Both the position numbers and the translations under genes were made by a program. A DNA stretch of 10,504 nt, taken from Bacteroidota bacterium. Its GTDB lineage: Bacteria > Bacteroidota > Bacteroidia > Chitinophagales > Chitinophagaceae. Shown one piece after another: positions 8,414-10,504 of this stretch. The stretch lies in the NCBI GenBank assembly GCA_026391115.1, contig JAPLER010000087.1, forward strand, positions 1 through 10,504, read 5' to 3'. The notes beneath the pieces are model-generated. The model ran no database searches and was not told the origin of the DNA. It worked only from the letters and a program-made list of their open reading frames with translations. The first letter of the stretch is position 1; each line of letters opens with the position of its first letter.

Positions 8414-8533
8414 ATTATTTTGTAGTTTGGTGTTAATAATTTACTGAACATATAACACAAAATATGAGATGGGTAATTTGCCAATTGGGTAAAGTATTAT
8501 TCAAATTTAAATACAACCCAGAGGTGAGTTGAA

Positions 8534-8643
8534 CTGGGAGTAAGTAGAGCTTGACAAGGGGTTATACTAGGAGTAAGTAGGAACTTGCAACGAAGGATGA
8601 ACGAAGGATTATAGGAGTAGGAACGAAGGATAGACGAAAGATA
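8534..8643. repeat. Degenerate tandem repeat with an 11-nt period
   Basis: Cut into 11-mers from 8534, the sequence gives related units. The aacgaaggat type occurs at 8589, 8600 and 8622 (10 of 11 identical) and as gacgaaagata at 8633. The ctRggagtaag type occurs at 8534 and 8567 (10 of 11) and as ataggagtagg at 8611. Intervals between copies are all multiples of 11 (11, 22 and 11 in one set; 33 and 44 in the other). The remaining units are diverged. Base composition is purine-rich on the plus strand, unlike the flanks. The period is not a multiple of three, and the units lack the long identical repeats and unique spacers of a CRISPR array. Confidence 0.75.
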
Positions 8644-8685
8644 ATACAATAAAAGAGTGTTTAAAGATTTGCTATACCCTTGCAT

Positions 8686-8721
8686 TATACTAAAAAAGCA
8701 GCTAGCTGCTTTTTTAGTATA
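8686..8721. terminator. Perfect 36-bp palindrome, terminator of the porP/sprF-like gene
   Basis: The two 18-base halves (8686-8703 and 8704-8721) are exact reverse complements, with core AGCAGCTAGCTGCT inside A6/T6 tracts. As RNA it forms GCAG-CTAG-CTGC with a U6 run on either strand. It starts 13 nt past the stop of the porP/sprF-like gene, so it should terminate that minus-strand transcript. It would also block plus-strand transcription. Confidence 0.9.
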
Positions 8722-8734
8722 GATTATTTTATAA

Positions 8735-9739
8735 TTAGAATGTTGGGCATCTAACCGCTGCACCCATTGCAGTTCTTCTGTTTAGATTTGCTCTGTAAGT
8801 TGCACTTAACTCTAAACCACCTCTATATTGAGAATAGGTATTTAATTTAGAAATATTTACATCGTAACTAAAACCAATGTTCCATCTGTCAATATCGAAG
8901 TTGATTACTGGTATGATAGCATCTCCCCATCTGAAGAAAGTACCAAAGTTGATTCCAAATGTGGTATTGTCTTCTTTATAGCCTCTACCAAAATCAATAC
9001 CATATAACATACCTGCTAAAAATTGTTCGTTACCATCTTGCTTGATATAATCTATAAATCCCTGCACTTTATTGTTATCGCTAGTTTGTGCAGATATACC
9101 ACCATTTAAAACCAATTTTCTACCTAAAATAGAATAATCGGAGTTATTGGCAAAAAAGTTGAGTTTTGGATTATTGATATGGTACATAGCTGCACCAACA
9201 TAATATCTAATATCATCACCAAAATCGCTGCTATAAGTTAAGCCAGCACCAACATCGTAATAAGTATAACCGAAGTTGCTAAAATTCGCTATTTCTTGTG
9301 GAGAAATTAATTTCAACTCTTGCGAGTTAAAAGAAGTATTTACTGCACCGCCCATAAAAGCGATTGATAGATAACTATTGTTAATTTGGCTAAGCGATTT
9401 ATTGAAACTTACTACTGGTAAAAGAGAAGTTTTCTTAAGCTTAACATCTCCTGCTACATCGCTTGTTGCCTGTAAGCCAAAAGTAGCCCAATCTCCTGAA
9501 GCATTGTTTAACGGCATTTTATACTCGCCACTTGCTGCAAAAGTTTTAAATGGCACAGCAATACTACCCCACTGGTTTCTGTAATTGGCTTTAATTCTTA
9601 CATCGCCATTAAAAATACCAGCTAAAGCAGGATTACGCAACAATGGCGTTTCGTAGTATTGAGAAAAGTTTAAATCCTGACCTATTGCAGCAGTGCAAAA
9701 GCCAACAAACACACTTAGCGATATTATTATTTTCTTCAT
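8735..9739 (-). CDS. PorP/SprF-family type IX secretion outer-membrane protein
   Basis: The 334-residue product begins with a signal peptide (MKKIIISLSVFVGFCTAAIG, cleavage probably before Q21). It then has the family's signature opening QDLNFSQYYETPLLRNPALAGIFNGDVRIKANYRNQWGSI (21-60). Alternating strands with many aromatic and glycine residues follow, as expected for an outer-membrane beta barrel, and it ends in CPTF, a common family ending. Members of this family in Flavobacterium johnsoniae are needed to secrete or attach partner proteins with type B sorting domains, as SprF is for SprB. Here it lies directly downstream of just such a protein, 67 bp away on the same strand, so it is probably that protein's dedicated partner. 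The exact paralog cannot be named, so no symbol is given. It ends at a strong palindromic terminator. Confidence 0.93.
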   Translation of the reverse strand: MKKIIISLSVFVGFCTAAIGQDLNFSQYYETPLLRNPALAGIFNGDVRIKANYRNQWGSIAVPFKTFAASGEYKMPLNNASGDWATFGLQATSDVAGDVKLKKTSLLPVVSFNKSLSQINNSYLSIAFMGGAVNTSFNSQELKLISPQEIANFSNFGYTYYDVGAGLTYSSDFGDDIRYYVGAAMYHINNPKLNFFANNSDYSILGRKLVLNGGISAQTSDNNKVQGFIDYIKQDGNEQFLAGMLYGIDFGRGYKEDNTTFGINFGTFFRWGDAIIPVINFDIDRWNIGFSYDVNISKLNTYSQYRGGLELSATYRANLNRRTAMGAAVRCPTF

Positions 9740-9766
9740 ATCAAAATTTTAAAATCCATTATAATT

Positions 9767-9797
9767 TAAGTTTCGGAAGGCTGGCTTCCGAAACTTA
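9767..9797. repeat. Intercistronic hairpin between the type B CTD gene and porP/sprF-like gene
   Basis: A perfect 13-bp stem (9767-9779 with 9785-9797, core TTTCGGAAG/CTTCCGAAA) closes a 5-nt loop. It starts 10 nt after the stop of the upstream gene and ends 27 nt before the start codon of the porP/sprF-like gene on the minus strand. No U tract follows in the sense direction, so it may be a partial terminator or an mRNA-stabilising stem that sets the ratio of the two products rather than a full stop. Confidence 0.75.
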
Positions 9798-9806
9798 CTT
9801 GAGCAA

Positions 9807-10504
9807 TTATTTAATTAAAGTTACCGAACCTGTGTAAACGAATTTGGTACCATTTGCACACACCACTTCACAAGTATAAACATAGGTATCTGTAGGTGCA
9901 ATTACACCTTTAAATTTACCATCCCAAGCCAAAGCAGGGTTGAATGTTGCTGATTGGTATGGCGGTGGCACAAAACCAGCACGCTCAAACACTACCTGAC
10001 CCCAACGATTGAATACCCTAAAGCTTGTCACTTTAGCAATACCAGTTGCTGTAACATAGAAATAGTCATTTAAACCATTACCATCTGGTGTGAATGTATT
10101 TGGAATAAATACCTGACTCGCTTCGCAAAAAGCCTGAATACAGATTTGAGCAGTATCCTTACAACCATAAACACTAGTAGCATCTACTCTATAGCAAACA
10201 TTGTCTAAAATGGTTGCAGTAGGATTTGGCCTAGTAGCGTCATCTAAATTATCAGCAGGCGTTTTCCAAGTAAAACCATCGGCAGAACTCGACCATATAG
10301 TACCTGTGCCATCTGTTCTAGTAGCATCGCTATAGAATGGATTTAAGTGGTACTGCACACCGCCTTGTAAACGAACTGTATCAATACCAAATGCAACAGT
10401 TAATGTATCGCCAACTGCTATTTGAATACTATCTATTATTTGTGTACCTACAAAGCAGCCTGCACTGTTGGTAGCATATACTGTATAAGTAGTAGTAGAT
10501 GCAG
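9807..10504 (-). CDS. Secreted protein with type B (CHU_C) sorting domain, C-terminal part
   Basis: The frame is open through the right edge (231 residues visible), so the GTG at 10356-10358 is internal and the start lies outside. The last 95 or so residues form the gliding-motility CHU_C domain (TIGR04131/PF13585 type). It has VFIPNTFTPDGNGLNDYFYV, then SFRVFNRWGQVVFER, WDGKFKG, TDTYVYTCEV and a final strand ending GSVTLIK. This domain directs export through the type IX secretion system and attachment at the cell surface or release. Upstream are Ig/PKD-like repeat remnants with the recurring pattern YTVYATNSAGC and YRVDATSVYGCKDTAQICI, typical of large adhesin-like proteins. The protein is probably long and surface-exposed; its ligand is unknown. 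The porP/sprF-like gene follows on the same strand, which fits a secretion partner pair. Confidence 0.93.
   Translation of the reverse strand, partial: ASTTTYTVYATNSAGCFVGTQIIDSIQIAVGDTLTVAFGIDTVRLQGGVQYHLNPFYSDATRTDGTGTIWSSSADGFTWKTPADNLDDATRPNPTATILDNVCYRVDATSVYGCKDTAQICIQAFCEASQVFIPNTFTPDGNGLNDYFYVTATGIAKVTSFRVFNRWGQVVFERAGFVPPPYQSATFNPALAWDGKFKGVIAPTDTYVYTCEVVCANGTKFVYTGSVTLIK

Larger units (their letters stand above)
8148..8734. other. Gene-free 587-bp region upstream of rpoC
   Basis: I see no credible gene here; the open frames have erratic composition and run across the promoter and repeats. From rpoC outward it holds an AT-rich leader with a 22-bp inverted repeat (8194-8215) and a hairpin (8283-8303). 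It then holds a promoter candidate (8380-8413), an 11-nt periodic repeat field (8534-8643) and the palindromic terminator of the porP/sprF-like gene (8686-8721). No tRNA or recognised riboswitch is apparent. Confidence 0.8.

Noticed and set aside
8191..8484. 97-codon minus-strand frame upstream of rpoC
   Set aside because: It spans the promoter candidate and both leader inverted repeats, and its composition is that of translated AT-rich noncoding DNA.
8534..8643. CRISPR array
   Set aside because: Units are 11 nt and directly tandem, with no unique spacers, and no cas genes are nearby.
8497..8763. 88-codon minus-strand frame over the repeat field
   Set aside because: It overlaps the end of the porP/sprF-like gene, the palindromic terminator and the 11-nt repeats; no protein-like features.
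10356..10358. GTG as start of the type B CTD gene
   Set aside because: The frame stays open to the right edge with Ig-like repeat sequence upstream, so this is an internal valine.

Overview
The window is AT-rich DNA from a member of the phylum Bacteroidota. Four things point there: a protein ending in the CHU_C-type (type B) sorting domain of the type IX secretion system, a PorP/SprF-family outer-membrane protein next to it, a TAnnTTTG promoter element upstream of rpoC, and no evident Shine-Dalgarno dependence. A lineage near Chitinophagales/Saprospiria is plausible, but the window alone cannot fix the rank.

Layout, left to right. Bases 1-1224 (+) hold the 3' end of a SIMPL-domain (DUF541) gene and then rsmE, the 16S rRNA m3U1498 methyltransferase. 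They end at a strong bidirectional terminator. Bases 1293-2409 (-) hold a 68-residue protein that resembles DUF5679 but lacks most of its zinc ligands, and xth (exodeoxyribonuclease III). A 12-TM APC-superfamily amino acid permease runs at 2484-3815 (+), divergent from xth. Its last codons form one arm of a terminator shared with the converging rpoC. rpoC (3861-8147, -) is complete, with both zinc sites, the catalytic NADFDGD motif, bridge helix and trigger loop, and an SI3-like insertion.

Upstream of rpoC, where rpoB normally sits, there is instead a gene-free stretch of 587 bp (8148-8734). It holds a good Bacteroidota-type promoter, a leader of about 225 nt with two inverted repeats, a degenerate tandem repeat with an 11-nt period, and a perfect 36-bp palindrome that serves as terminator for the next gene. 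Beyond it (8735-10504, -) lies a type IX secretion pair: a secreted Ig-like-repeat protein with a type B C-terminal domain (partial, running off the right edge), followed by a PorP/SprF-family gene. A 13-bp intercistronic hairpin lies between them.

Most of the window is housekeeping. The points most worth a second look are the separation of rpoC from rpoB, the 11-nt repeat field, and the small zinc-less DUF5679-like protein. I found no convincing new multi-gene system.
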